DNA from: Rachicladosporium sp. CCFEE 5018
Lineage: Eukaryota > Ascomycota > Dothideomycetes > Cladosporiales > Cladosporiaceae
Direction of reading: 5' to 3'
Length of the DNA stretch: 15,889 nt
Assembly: GCA_002077045.2 (NCBI GenBank)
Contig: KZ111145.1
Span: 794,728-810,616, forward strand
Position numbers and translations under genes: made by a program. Positions within the stretch are counted from its first letter, which is position 1; the number at the start of each line of letters is the position of its first letter. Shown here piece by piece: positions 1-9,053 of this stretch. A model generated the notes under the pieces. It was given only the letters and a program-made list of their open reading frames with translations. It made no database searches and was not told where the DNA came from.

Positions 1-470
1 CTTCATTCCCAGCAAGTGTGATCGACCAGAATGTTCCGATCCATCACGCAACTACTTCGTCATCCTCGTCATCCTCGTCGCCGAGTCTAGGAGCGACGAA
101 ATTCAACGAGTCATTCCCCTCAGGCCTCTCGCTACATCACTATGCTAGCAACTCCAGCTTCTCCTCTCTCTCCTCTACTCCGTCATCAATGCGGTCCAGG
201 TCACCCTCGATATCATCGCTGGACACGATCGAAGACGCACCAGACGCCGAATCTGAGGCAGTCGAAGAGGAGCGCAAACGGATCGCAGAGCGGGATGAAA
301 GCGGCGAAGAGAGCGGCGAGGAAGAGGGAAGGCGGCGAAAGAGTCTGGATAGTAAGGGAGCCGGGTTTGGGTTTGGCAGAGGGAGCGTGGCGAGGGAGAA
401 GAAGAGGTGGAGTATTTGTGGAGGCGAAAGGAGGGGAGATCTGGATCTAGAGACTATCTGGGAGGATTGA
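1..470 (+). CDS. Serine-rich/acidic fungal protein of unknown function, C-terminal part (5' end outside window)
   Basis: The frame is open from the left edge (first complete codon at 3) to a TGA at 468-470, giving about 155 residues of a longer protein; the start lies outside the window. The visible part has a poly-Ser run encoded by TCG/TCC/TCA repeats near 57-82, a Ser-rich stretch, then a SRSPSISSLDTIEDAPDAE block, a highly charged E/R region, and a basic-to-acidic tail ending RRGDLDLETIWED. As I recall, the SPSISSL.TI.D and KRW..CG.ERRGDLDLETIWED blocks recur at the C-terminus of a conserved Pezizomycotina family annotated only as hypothetical or proline-rich; function is unknown. No membrane segment is visible. 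A reverse-strand open frame (140-640) overlaps it, but its composition looks like a shadow. Coding assignment is fairly secure; function is not. Confidence 0.75.
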   Translation, partial: SFPASVIDQNVPIHHATTSSSSSSSSPSLGATKFNESFPSGLSLHHYASNSSFSSLSSTPSSMRSRSPSISSLDTIEDAPDAESEAVEEERKRIAERDESGEESGEEEGRRRKSLDSKGAGFGFGRGSVAREKKRWSICGGERRGDLDLETIWED

Positions 471-970
471 AGTTGCCCTTGGCAAAAAGTCATTCTCTGA
501 GCCAGAAGATGGTACAAGAGGCGGCCGTGTCCACTTACGTGAAGCTGGTCGGTTGGACTAGCTTCCTGGCTGGAAGGGAGTGAACTGGGGGGCACCTCAC
601 TCGATGTCCTATATTTACCTACGGCGGACGAATCAAGCACACTTTGGAATGAGGAGAAAGTACGGACGGGAGCGGCGTTAACTCACGGCGTTACTGAGGA
701 TTGATGATTGCATTCAAGGCGTTGGCACGACAGGAAGACAATGTTCACGATACCCACGCTTCTCCACGAGAACCTAGAAACCAGCATTCGGATGATGGAA
801 ATGGAGCAAAGACCTGCGGCCACGTTCGCTTAGCATAGCATACTATACCTCAGAGTAAACTCTTGCACCAGCGTACTGTCTAAATTTCATCCCTGAACTC
901 ACTTTTGTACTGTCACTTCGAGCTCAAACCCCACGCTGGGAGTGGATCAACCTTCCTATCTTGTCAATGC

Positions 971-976
971 CACGTG
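971..976. promoter_or_regulatory. CACGTG E-box (possible Cbf1/bZIP site) upstream of glutamate-cysteine ligase
   Basis: A perfect CACGTG palindrome lies about 440 bp upstream of the start codon. In yeast, Cbf1 with Met4 binds such boxes at sulfur and glutathione genes including GSH1. Binding here is inference; one such hexamer in about 1 kb is not rare by chance. Confidence 0.35.
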
Positions 977-1045
977 CTCCGTCACCGCGGGCCGAGCTCT
1001 CCCGCAATACAAACTTCGAGATTTTGCATCATCGTAAACCATGGG

Positions 1046-1052
1046 TTAGTAA
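1046..1052 (-). promoter_or_regulatory. Yap1-type response element (TTACTAA) upstream of glutamate-cysteine ligase
   Basis: The + strand reads TTAGTAA, so the - strand reads TTACTAA, a classical Yap1 recognition element. It lies about 360 bp upstream of the start codon, 70 bp from the CACGTG box. Yap1-family control of glutathione genes is established in yeasts and filamentous fungi; use here is inference. The bases overlap a possible 5'-leader intron donor, so the site might lie in transcribed sequence. Confidence 0.4.
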
Positions 1053-1413
1053 TCCACTTTTTCTAGTGTTGTACCTGTCGTAGCTTGTGCTAATGGCATA
1101 GTAGTCCATTGATCCACTTCCGCTGTAAGTCTATGGAGTCATCTGCTTGACTATCTTACTCCTATTCCCGAGTCTCTCAAATTCTATCGAGATCGCTGCA
1201 ATCCAGCCGTTGCCCTTGCTCGCAGACTAGGCGCAAGTTGGGGAATCTGGCTGGCGCAACGGTGCGATCGAGGGTGCCCTAATTCGCGTTGTCATCTCAT
1301 AGTCAAGGTCATGGGTGCATAGTGAGGGCGCAGGAGGGCCGGACACGAAGTTTATAAGGATCAGCGACATCGGCATACGAAACCACTGGAGACACCGTTT
1401 GGGCGACGCAGAG

Positions 1414-3555
1414 ATGGGCTTACTCGCTGTGGGAACACCTCTGGAATGGTCAGAGGCGAAGAAAGTCGCGAGCCATGTGCGAGAATGGGGCATTGAACAG
1501 TTGCTCGCTATCTGGAACAATGCGAAGGGTAAGGAACGAGATATGTTACTCTGGGGTGATGAGGTATGGTGAGCATACTCTTGTCTGTGTCGCGAACGGC
1601 ACTGATCAGTGAACAAGATCGAGTATCTCGTGGTGGCATACGATGACGACAAGCGGACTGTGAAGCTGTCACTCCGGCAAGCGGACATTCTGGAGGCATT
1701 GGCCACCGACAAGGAGCTGCTGAAGCAGGGTGGAGGTGTGCCGGATCTGGCCAGAGGATCGGTCAAGTCAGTGACTGTCAGCGACTCGTGCAAGAGCGTG
1801 TGCTGACGACGAGTAGGGCAGGGAAGACTGCGCCAGTCTTTCATCCTGAGTTCGGGAGGTTCATGCTGGAAGCTACGCCAGGCGAGCCGTGGGGCATTGG
1901 CTTCAAGGACTTGCTTGATGTTGAACCCGACATGAAGTGGAGGTTAGTAGTATTCAGTCGATCGGAGTGGCAAACGCTGACCTTGTCGCAGACGAAAGAT
2001 CGCGAAAGAGCACATGGAGGCTCGAGAGTATCCCATCACACTGACAACGTTCCCTCGGCTCGGCAACAAGAACTCGCTCACACCCGACTATCCCATCTCT
2101 GGACCTAAGCTTCGTTCTCAATTCCTCCCGGACGAGATCGCCAATCCACACATTCGCTTCCCGACCCTTGCGGCGAACATACGATCGAGGCGAGGCAAGA
2201 AAGTGGAGCTCAATGTGCCAGTCTTCGTCGACACTAAAACGCCGCGGCCTTTCCAGGACCCTACTGTTGACTTTGGGATGCACAACTGGCCTGAAGATGA
2301 CGACGTGAGGAAAGGTGCCGCAAAGGTGGATTGTATCTACATGGACGCCATGGCCTTCGGGATGGGCTCTTGTTGTCTGCAGATCACCTTCCAAGCCAAG
2401 AACATCCTCGAGGGACGCAAAATGTACGATCAATTGTCGCCTCTTGGACCGATATTGCTGGCTCTCACAGCGGCAACGCCCATATACAAAGGATTTCTGG
2501 CCGATACTGACGTCCGCTGGAATCAAATCAGCCGCGCAGTAGACGATCGTACGCCCGAGGAGCTGGGTGAGAAGCCACTGAAGAACGATCGCTGGCGCAT
2601 ACCCAAGTCGCGATACGCAAGCAACAGTACCTACATCTCGCAAGACTCGCGGCTTCGACCGGAGTATCTTGATCCAAATCTCATCGTTGATGAAGCCCTG
2701 AAGGCGCGTTTAGTGGAGGGTGGTATGGATGATCTCCTGGCAACGCACTTCGCGCATCTCTTCATTCGCGATCCAATCGTGGTCTTCGCCGAAGATCTTC
2801 AGGAACTCGATCTGAACAAAGCAGATCATTTCGAGAACTTACAGTCCACGAACTGGCAGCACATGCGTTTCAAGCCGCCTCCGATTGGTAGTGACATTGG
2901 CTGGCGTGTAGAGGTCAGGCCGATGGAGATCCAGATCACGGACTTCGAGAATGCTGCCTTCTCTGTCTTTGTCGTGCTGATTACACGGGCGATTTTGAGC
3001 TTTGACCTCAACTTCTACCTGCCGATTCCGAGTACGACTGAGAACATGGAGACTGCACACGCCCGCGATGCCGTGCTGGAGAAGAAGTTCTACTTCCGGA
3101 AAGACCCGCTACCTAGGCGAGCTGGACGTACGAATGGCTCTGCACCAGGCTCTGCTGCTGGTACGCCGTTGCCTAGCAGGCCTGCCACGCCAGTGGGGAG
3201 TGTGGAGGATGAGTACGAGTTGATGAGTGTGAACGATATCATCAACGGCTCCGCTTCACCAGGTGGCTTTCCAGGTCTGATACCGCTAGTGGAGAGTTAT
3301 CTCGACTCGGTCAATGTCGACGTTGAGACGAGGTGCGAACTTGCACGGTACCTGAGCCTGATTCGAGGCAGGGCAAACGGAACTCTTTGGACCGCGGCGA
3401 AGTGGATAAGGCATTTCGTGAGGGAGCACAAGGAGTATCAGCAAGATAGCGCTGTTAGTGAGGGTATGACTTATGATCTTGTGAAGGCTGTGGAGAGGGT
3501 TACGGAGATGGAGGGGAAGGACGGGTTTGGGAGGGAGATGCTGGGAGGCAGATAG
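1414..3555 (+). CDS. gsh1: Glutamate-cysteine ligase (gamma-glutamylcysteine synthetase), four exons
   Basis: Catalyses ATP-dependent joining of glutamate and cysteine, the first and usually limiting step of cytosolic glutathione synthesis. Exons: 1414-1563, 1618-1766, 1817-1942, 1992-3555, totalling 1989 nt and 662 aa (yeast Gsh1 is 678 aa). Introns are 54, 50 and 49 nt with GTATGG/GTCAGT/GTTAGT donors, CTGAT/CTGAC branch sites and AAG/TAG/CAG acceptors; each restores the frame inside conserved text (GDE|IEY, KW|RRKIAKEH). The start is set by the family N-terminus MGLLAVGTPL, although the frame is open further upstream. Family landmarks are WGDE near residue 47, FHPEFGRFMLEATPG, FPTLAANIRSRRG, the signature MDAMAFGMG.CCLQITFQ at about 259-276, DVRWN.IS.AVDDRTP, HFAHLFIRDP and NWQ.MRFKPPP. 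A Gly/Ser/Pro-rich insert near 3118-3210 is low complexity. The gene looks intact. Confidence 0.96.
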
Positions 3556-3885
3556 TCAGACTCGAAACGGGCACGAGATCTGACCAGTTCAGCGCTCTGT
3601 GGTAGCAGTAGTGTGAAATTGTGAATCTATGCACCTGTCCACTATCATAAACTACTGGCGCTTCCCTGCCCACATGATCTGTCAGGCATTGCTCATGCCA
3701 TTGCATACAGTCATCCCTCATGGAGATAGCGTCTGAAACTGGGTTCCGTGAGCGCGTTGCCGCCATTTCTGACCCGTACAACGTTCGAAATACAGCTAAC
3801 AAGCTGGAAGGCAACCTCGAGTCCGTACAACTTCCCAAAACGGTCACCATGCTCACCATGGTCGCTACAACACCAAAACGAGTCG
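3556..3885. other. Intergenic: 3' flank of glutamate-cysteine ligase up to the tRNA gene
   Basis: About 330 bases with no supported coding region. Short frames here lack conserved text and start context. It should contain the 3' UTR of the upstream gene and the 3' flank of the convergent tRNA gene. Confidence 0.6.
3875..3878 (-). terminator. RNA polymerase III terminator of tRNA-Thr
   Basis: AAAA on the + strand gives TTTT on the transcribed strand, 7 bases beyond the tRNA discriminator base. This is the normal position for a Pol III stop. Confidence 0.75.
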
Positions 3886-3969
3886 TGCCTTCTAACGGAG
3901 TTGAACCGTTGACCTCGGCATGGCAGTGAGGATACTAGTGCCGCGCTCTACCAACTGAGCTAAGAAGGC
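3886..3969 (-). tRNA. tRNA-Thr (anticodon AGT) with an 11-nt intron
   Basis: The minus strand folds as a full cloverleaf. The acceptor stem GCCTTCT pairs perfectly with AGAAGGC, followed by discriminator A at 3886. The D-arm is GCTC/GAGC around AGTTGGTA, the anticodon stem CGGCA/TGCCG, the variable loop AGGTC, and the T-arm AACGG-TTCAACT-CCGTT. The loop reads C-T-AGT-A, so the anticodon is AGT (3934-3936), read as IGU after inosine modification, which decodes ACU/ACC/ACA threonine codons. Eleven extra bases, TCCTCACTGCC (3922-3932), sit exactly after position 37, the canonical eukaryotic nuclear tRNA intron site; the mature length before CCA is 73. A-box (TAGCTCAGTTGG) and B-box (GGTTCAACTCC) internal promoters are present. 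Confidence 0.95.
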
Positions 3970-4977
3970 GATGCGATTATTGGAGAGGGACTAGATACTA
4001 TGATCCTGATCGAGAAGGGAAGGAGCGACCGAGCACACCTTCGCCGTGCAACGAGTCGCAGTGATGGGAAATATGCGAGAACTGGTGCAATAAGCTGTCT
4101 AGAAGGCTAGTATCTTAGTGTCTTGTCACCGTTTGTACAGCAAGTGCTCAGCAGCCGTCCATATCACCGAACAAGTCCAAGGGTTCAATTCCATGGGCGG
4201 TTCTGCTACACTGCTCGGCGGTGCAGCAATGGACACGGGAGCAGCAGCTGTTGATCTGGTAACGACAGCAGGTCGAGTCCTTGAATGAGAGCGCTAACCC
4301 GGTGAGAGCCATGGGTCTGTGATGAGTCGAGGCAGACTCAGACAAGACAAGGCTTTCGCGACTCCGACCATCACGTCGTAGGGTACATCGAGATTGCTTC
4401 ATTAAACGGCATGTGACCCCAGTCATGTTCCCCTGACGTCTGAGGTGTTGTGAGAGCCTGGGCGGCTGAGATCATCGTGATACCTGCCAGTGTCGAGATC
4501 TTGAGCCTGATAGTCTGCTCGACCGCTCAAAACGCCGTTGCGACTTTGGATCGAACGAGGTCGACCGTAGCATGGAGTAGGTCCCAATGTTGCGAGCGAT
4601 CTGGCAAATTCCTCTGTGATCGCGGTTCGTAAGACGGTGGTCGCCCACACGTACTTTGTGTCTTGTCATGTCCAGCGTCTCACTAATGAAGTTGTGCGGA
4701 AACTGTCGCCACAGCAATATCAATACGTGCCTTACAGGAAGTTTTAGAATCTCGAGAATGCAGTCCGACATGTACTGCACTGTCGATGTTGCTCTGTGCT
4801 TTGACGCGTCGCCGTTTGACTTCGGTAATTTGGATGAGACGCGCCTTCTCCTACGACAAGTTTTTCGACTCTGCGACCTACCATCATTATGCTCATCTCC
4901 GATGCTGCTACACAATCGCAGCCTCTTACAGTCTCCCAGTCTCACCCTGTGATCTTATCTGTGATACCTCGTCAGAC
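3970..4977. other. About 1 kb without a supported gene
   Basis: Several short overlapping frames exist on both strands, but none shows conserved motifs, a credible signal peptide or splice continuity. The minus frame at 4148-4426 is cysteine-rich (several CC pairs) but lacks an N-terminal signal. The rightmost part should hold the promoter of paralog A. The frame containing its ATG stays open upstream to about 4786, but this stretch does not resemble the corresponding upstream sequence of paralog B, so I start A at 4978. Confidence 0.5.
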
Positions 4978-6483
4978 ATGGTGGCGAAAGGCGTCCCCAA
5001 GAGCGCCATGCTCAAGCTAGCTTTCCCCGGCCTCACAGATGTACCTTTACTCCAGCCTACAGACGTCGCTAAATTAGCGGAACCGATCCTGGACCTACTA
5101 GCCAAGCAGGCAGACCAGCGACAAGACCTAGGTGATTTCACCATCTTGTCCTATAACGACCACGCGTAATACGAGACTTTTCTACGACTTGCTCAGTGGG
5201 CGAAGAACGTTGCCTACACTCCTTTCCTGAGCACTGATACAACCAAGCTCCTAGTTCGCCGCCGTGGAGAGACAGCAGACGAGACTTACGAGCCGCGCAA
5301 GCACGAAAATGGCGCTTCCTGCTCTTCGACCGACGATACATATACGTGCTTCACTACCGAAGTCAAGATGCTTATGCTGGGCATTAGATCCAAGCAGAAA
5401 GAATTGCAAGCCTATGGTACTCGCAATATCATGTTCCGATATCCTATCTATGCACGAGAGCTACTCTGGTCCTTAGATGCACTCGCTCGCTGTGGTATTG
5501 ACAGCCTATCTGGTCTCGATCCGAAGCTCGCCATCGCAGTAAAGACGCGCATTGTTCTTGTCAAGGAGCAGCTCACTGCCGACAATGATCTACCCAGCAT
5601 CCTCCGCAGGCTGGTGAAACCAAGGGCCCATCTAGCAGCATTAGTGTCAGACATGGGCAGCGCGATGGTAGATAAGGTACTCGAGACCTGTGCGCCATTC
5701 GATGCCGCTGCACTACTTGAAGGCTTTGTGAAGACTCATCTCGCTAATTCCACGTCAAGCACATCCTCGGCCACGAGCGAGACCAACAATGGCAGCACCG
5801 CGCCACCAGTTGCCTCCCGTCCCGAACCTGCGACCACAGCGCCTCGCAGCGTGGAGACTGCACGCAAACGTGACGATCACGACGCGACGCATGCTATTTA
5901 CTCGGCCATCGGAGAACACCGCATACTAATAACACCCTCGGCCCGCTACGGCACTCTCCGCAGAGATAGACACGGCACTGAACGCGTGGAGGCACGCAAC
6001 AAGGATTTTCAATTCGAGAAGGGTGAGGTCTTAGTACAGAGCTCAAGAGCGCGCTTCGTGGCCAGTGGCTCACGCAACATCAATGTCGAGAACTGCTACG
6101 GCGAGGTAGGTGAAGTCTATGGCAACTTACAGTTCGTGCCATTGCAGCAGGCACTGGAGAAAGTGTACGGAACGTCGCGCTCTGACTACGGAGCCTCGCG
6201 CTCAGAGCACCCTCCTAGTTTCAGTAACGGGGACGTAGACTCGCGTGGTCGCTGGGGAGGTTCGTGGAGTCGGGACTTCAGGTCCGAGAACGCCGGGTCT
6301 GGAGTTCACGACCATCGCAGGAGGTCTGATGAAGCGTATGGGCGTCTCAATGGCGCTAGCCCACGCGCTGTGAAAGAGGAGGATACGGGATCGAATGGGG
6401 GAACGGCTTTACGTCACGGCATCAAGCGTCCGAGAGAGGAAGCCGATGACCTGCTTGAGCAGCTTGAGAGGAATCTGACCTAG
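4978..6483 (+). pseudogene. Paralog A: unrecognised ~500-aa fungal protein interrupted by one in-frame TAA
   Basis: I do not recognise this family. From ATG 4978 (MVAKGVP) to TAG 6481-6483 the frame is open for 502 codons except a TAA at 5167-5169 (codon 64). Homology to paralog B continues in the same frame on both sides of the stop (..DH..., then FLRL), so it is not an intron or a gene boundary. The start aligns exactly with B: LKL at 12-14 and FPGLTDVP at 16-23 in both. Other shared blocks are CSTDDT, RNIMFRYPIYAREL (about 149-162), VKPR near 213-216, a Ser/Thr/Pro linker (about 255-290), YGTLR (324-328) with RNKDFQFEKGE, and a C-terminal KRPREEADDLLE that could be a nuclear signal plus short helix. 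No signal peptide or membrane segment is seen. ATG 5368 could start a 371-aa downstream product. Alternatives are stop readthrough or a sequencing error. Confidence 0.75.
6166..6207 (+). repeat. Two imperfect 21-bp tandem units in paralog A
   Basis: Adjacent units TACGGAACGTCGCGCTCTGAC and TACGGAGCCTCGCGCTCAGAG match at 17 of 21 positions and encode YGTSRSD-YGASRSE. Paralog B lacks them, so they probably arose by local duplication in A after the copies diverged. Confidence 0.7.
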
Positions 6484-7047
6484 CTGTGTGGACTGAAGAT
6501 ACGGTCGGAAGGGTCTAAAGTGGTTATCGACTACGCTGCGATCGTCACTTCCCTGTCGCTGCACTGATGAGAGCATAATACTAACGCTGGGTCAATTGCA
6601 GCGAGATGTGGATTTTGATGTTGCTTTGATCGGGGACTCGATGTTGTAGTGTATAGATCGAATGCCAAGGCCAGCTCTTGCTACTACTGAAAATCATATG
6701 CTATTGAGCGAGCAGATAGCTACTGGAGCACGTGAGAGATACGTCTGCAGCGGGAAAGCGTATGTGGTGCATAATGGACATCGGTGATAGCAGCAGTAGA
6801 AGTGGAAATATTGAAGTACCCTACTTGTCGAACCCCACTCTCTAGACATCTCGAATGGGAGAATGGCCATCTTCGGGCAGGTCACCGTACTCATGATGGG
6901 TCGGCGCCCATAAGAGGCTGAGTGTAAGCGACGCGGTCAACCCTCGTCTCTCCCCGGCAGCCGGATCGGTCGTCTGCAGCTGCGGTGTAGATGGTCTTCA
7001 CTTGGACAACGTGCTCTTCCGCGTGAGAGTTTTCCCTCAGTCTTTCC
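6484..7047. other. Intergenic region between the 3' ends of the two paralogs
   Basis: About 560 bases between the convergent stop codons. I see no supported coding region, tRNA or transposon end, and no obvious inverted or direct repeat by eye. Confidence 0.55.
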
Positions 7048-8566
7048 TTACTCACGGCGGCCCGGTCGCCTTCTTCCCACGTCCTCCAACAATGCGTCAG
7101 CCTGTTCCCTTGAACGCTTCATGCCATTCTCTCTCTGCCCCTCATGCACCTCATGCGTGCGCGAGATCTCCGCGGGGTGGCGAAGACGTTGAGGGTCGCG
7201 CGACGGGCGCTCAGCTGCACCACGGAAGCTCACTTGTCCGGCATCCGGAGGCTGGTCGCCGAGGAGCGTGCTGCTATACCCAAGGCGTGGACCACTGGGC
7301 GGACCCGATAACTCTGTCGGAGAGGCAGGAGAGATAGCGGGTTGCGGCGCTACAGGCTTGAAGTTCCCGTCGAGCGCATCCTGGAAAGGGCGAATCTTGA
7401 GGTCATGATAGATCTCGCATATTTCTCCACGACTGTTCTCCACCACGAAGTTCTTGAAGCCATTGACGGTCGGTCTCGAATCGGGCACGAGCAGTAGAAT
7501 CTCTCTTTTGTCAAAGGAGAAGTCCTTATTGCGGTAATTGAATGTGGTACCCTTTGCGCTCTTCCTCAAAGTGCCGTAGCCGGTCTGACCAGATATCACG
7601 ATCTGGCAGCCCTCGATGGCTGCCCAGATTGCACGCTTGTTGCTGGCCTCGTCAAGGGTGTTGGAGCTTTCGATCATCGAAGCGGAGCTACGAGCGCTCT
7701 CGCTGGACCGCTGTGGTGTGGCTGCGGTATCGGAATTGACGTTGGAGGAGGACGCTCGCAACCCGTGGGCCTGTGAGAGCACATCCTTGGGAGTGAGCTG
7801 CGCCTCCACGAACGCGTCTAACATGCCCGCCACGTTTGGTCGTGTTGCGATGACGCTGGGATTGCAAGTCCGAATGAGTCTTTCGATAGTCGGGTCGTCC
7901 ATGCCGTCTAGGATAGCGATCATCTAATCTTTGGGTCGTACGAAGATGCGCAAGATCTCCGGCAAGCTCTGGTCAGTCAACACCTCTGCCCTTAGATCGC
8001 CGATTTTCGTTTCCAAGGCTGCAGCGAGCTCTACGCCGATCGCAGCGAGCTCCAGCTTCCGGCGAGCGAGCGTATCAATGAAGTAGAGCATTTCCCGAGT
8101 ATGAAGAGGGTAGCGAGACATGATGTTTCTCGCCGAGTGTTCCTGCAGATCTTTCTGTCCAAGCTCGATGCTGAACAAGAAGACTCCGACCTCCTCAGTG
8201 AACAGCGCGAAGGTCCCATCAGTCGAGCAGTACGAGCTGCCTTCGTGCTTCTTCGGAACGTAGCGCTCTTGTGCATTGTTTCTGCGGAGAACGAATAATG
8301 CTGACGCATCCGTGTTGAAAAGCGTATACACGCCTGACTTGGAGAACTGTACAAGTCGCAGGAATAGCTGATGATTTTTGTGGTCGACGAAGGAGAGCGC
8401 GACCATCTCTCCAAAATTCTGCATTGTGTCCTTGTGCTCCATCAAGTAGGCAATAACGGTACTGCCTAGCTTTGCGACTTCGGCGGGCATGAGGGCGGGA
8501 ACGTCCGTGAGACCGGGAAAAGGTCAGTTTGAGAATGGCGCCTGGGGGAATCGTAGAGGACGCCAT
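7048..8566 (-). pseudogene. Paralog B: same unrecognised family, with a frameshift and an in-frame TAG
   Basis: Read on the minus strand, ATG 8564-8566 (MASSTIPP) opens a frame that slips at an A4 run on the + strand (8518-8521). Relative to A there is one extra T, so FPGLTDVP is split between two frames and continues only after skipping one base. The second frame runs to a TAG at 7924-7926 (about codon 214), opposite His218 of A, and continues in the same frame to the final stop at 7048. Allowing for both lesions, the length is about 505 codons against 501 in A. Shared blocks with A include FLRL, CSTD, RNIMSRYPLHTREML, FVRPK, YGTLR..., NKDFSFDKRE, FVVEN..GE..EIY and the C-terminal KRSREQADALLE. 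Expression could at most give shortened products from ATG 8490 or 7923. Function is unknown; the lesions could also be assembly errors. Confidence 0.75.
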
Positions 8567-9053
8567 ATCGCCGAAATGGCGGAGGTGATCTACCGGGGGG
8601 AAAGTGTACGAGAGATCCGAGCGAAGCAATTGGAGGAACAGCAATGATGACCCCAAGACGCAATCAGAGTAAGGATGGTGTAAATGAAACCCTCGACAAA
8701 TGAGAGAGTGCTGAAGAATCTCATGGAAATGTAACACTTCCTTCATGGACTTGGCGGACAGTGTAGGCAGGCACGATCCAAGCGCGCGGCGCTGTGCATA
8801 CTTGCCCTTGCACCACGCCGACGTGCACACCACTCCACGGGAGTTCGCATCTATGTACAGCTCACATAACCGGGACAGAGGCAACAATCAACTGCGTCGA
8901 TGCGCCAGTGAGATAAGCCAGTGAGATGCAGAGCTAGGACGTACCTATTCGTTTCCATAGAAAGGCCACAGTACTGGTCCTGGGTGACACTGCACATCAG
9001 ATCGATTGTGCTACTGTGCTGGACGGGCCACCATGCCTGGTCCATGCGCCAGC
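8567..9053. other. Intergenic region between amidase 3' end and paralog B 5' end
   Basis: About 490 bases. It should hold the promoter of paralog B and the 3' flank of the amidase. The frame containing B's ATG is open upstream to 8887 but has no similarity to the region upstream of paralog A, so I do not extend the gene. Confidence 0.5.

Larger units (their letters stand above)
471..1413. promoter_or_regulatory. Intergenic region: 3' flank of the first gene, promoter and 5' leader of glutamate-cysteine ligase
   Basis: No coding region is supported in these ~940 bases. The right part must contain the promoter and leader of the downstream gene. It holds a palindromic CACGTG at 971-976 and a TTAGTAA at 1046-1052 (TTACTAA on the other strand). 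There is also an ATG-GGT-TAG mini-frame at 1041-1049 in good initiation context (AAACC before the ATG), directly followed by intron-like signals: donor GTTAGT at 1045, branch-like GCTAAT near 1090, and acceptor TAG ending at 1101 or 1104. A GTAAGT follows at 1125. These could be a spliced, uORF-bearing 5' leader, but only transcript data would show it. Confidence 0.55.

Noticed and set aside
140..640. Long minus-strand frame opposite the first gene
   Set aside because: Its Ser/Arg/Pro-rich composition is what the complement of an acidic, Ser-rich coding strand produces; the plus strand carries the conserved tail.
1315..1413. Upstream in-frame extension of glutamate-cysteine ligase
   Set aside because: The family N-terminus MGLLAVGTPL begins exactly at 1414, and the extension has no conserved text.
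1736..1821. Alternative 86-nt second intron of glutamate-cysteine ligase (donor GTGTGC)
   Set aside because: It keeps frame, but the donor is poorer than GTCAGT at 1767 and the intron is longer than its neighbours; the 50-nt choice keeps the GGGVPDL segment that I recall in fungal homologs.
4177..4196. B-box-like GGTTCAATTCC near the tRNA gene, possible tRNA relic or SINE
   Set aside because: The flanking bases do not form a T-stem, and no A-box or acceptor stem is found upstream.
4148..4426. Minus-strand 92-codon cysteine-rich frame, resembling a small secreted protein
   Set aside because: No N-terminal signal peptide, the cysteine spacing fits no family I know (not the hydrophobin pattern), and no splice signals join it to a better start.
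5132..5196. Possible 65-nt intron removing the TAA in paralog A
   Set aside because: Length is not a multiple of three, the branch site is weak, and it would delete sequence that aligns with uninterrupted coding sequence in paralog B.
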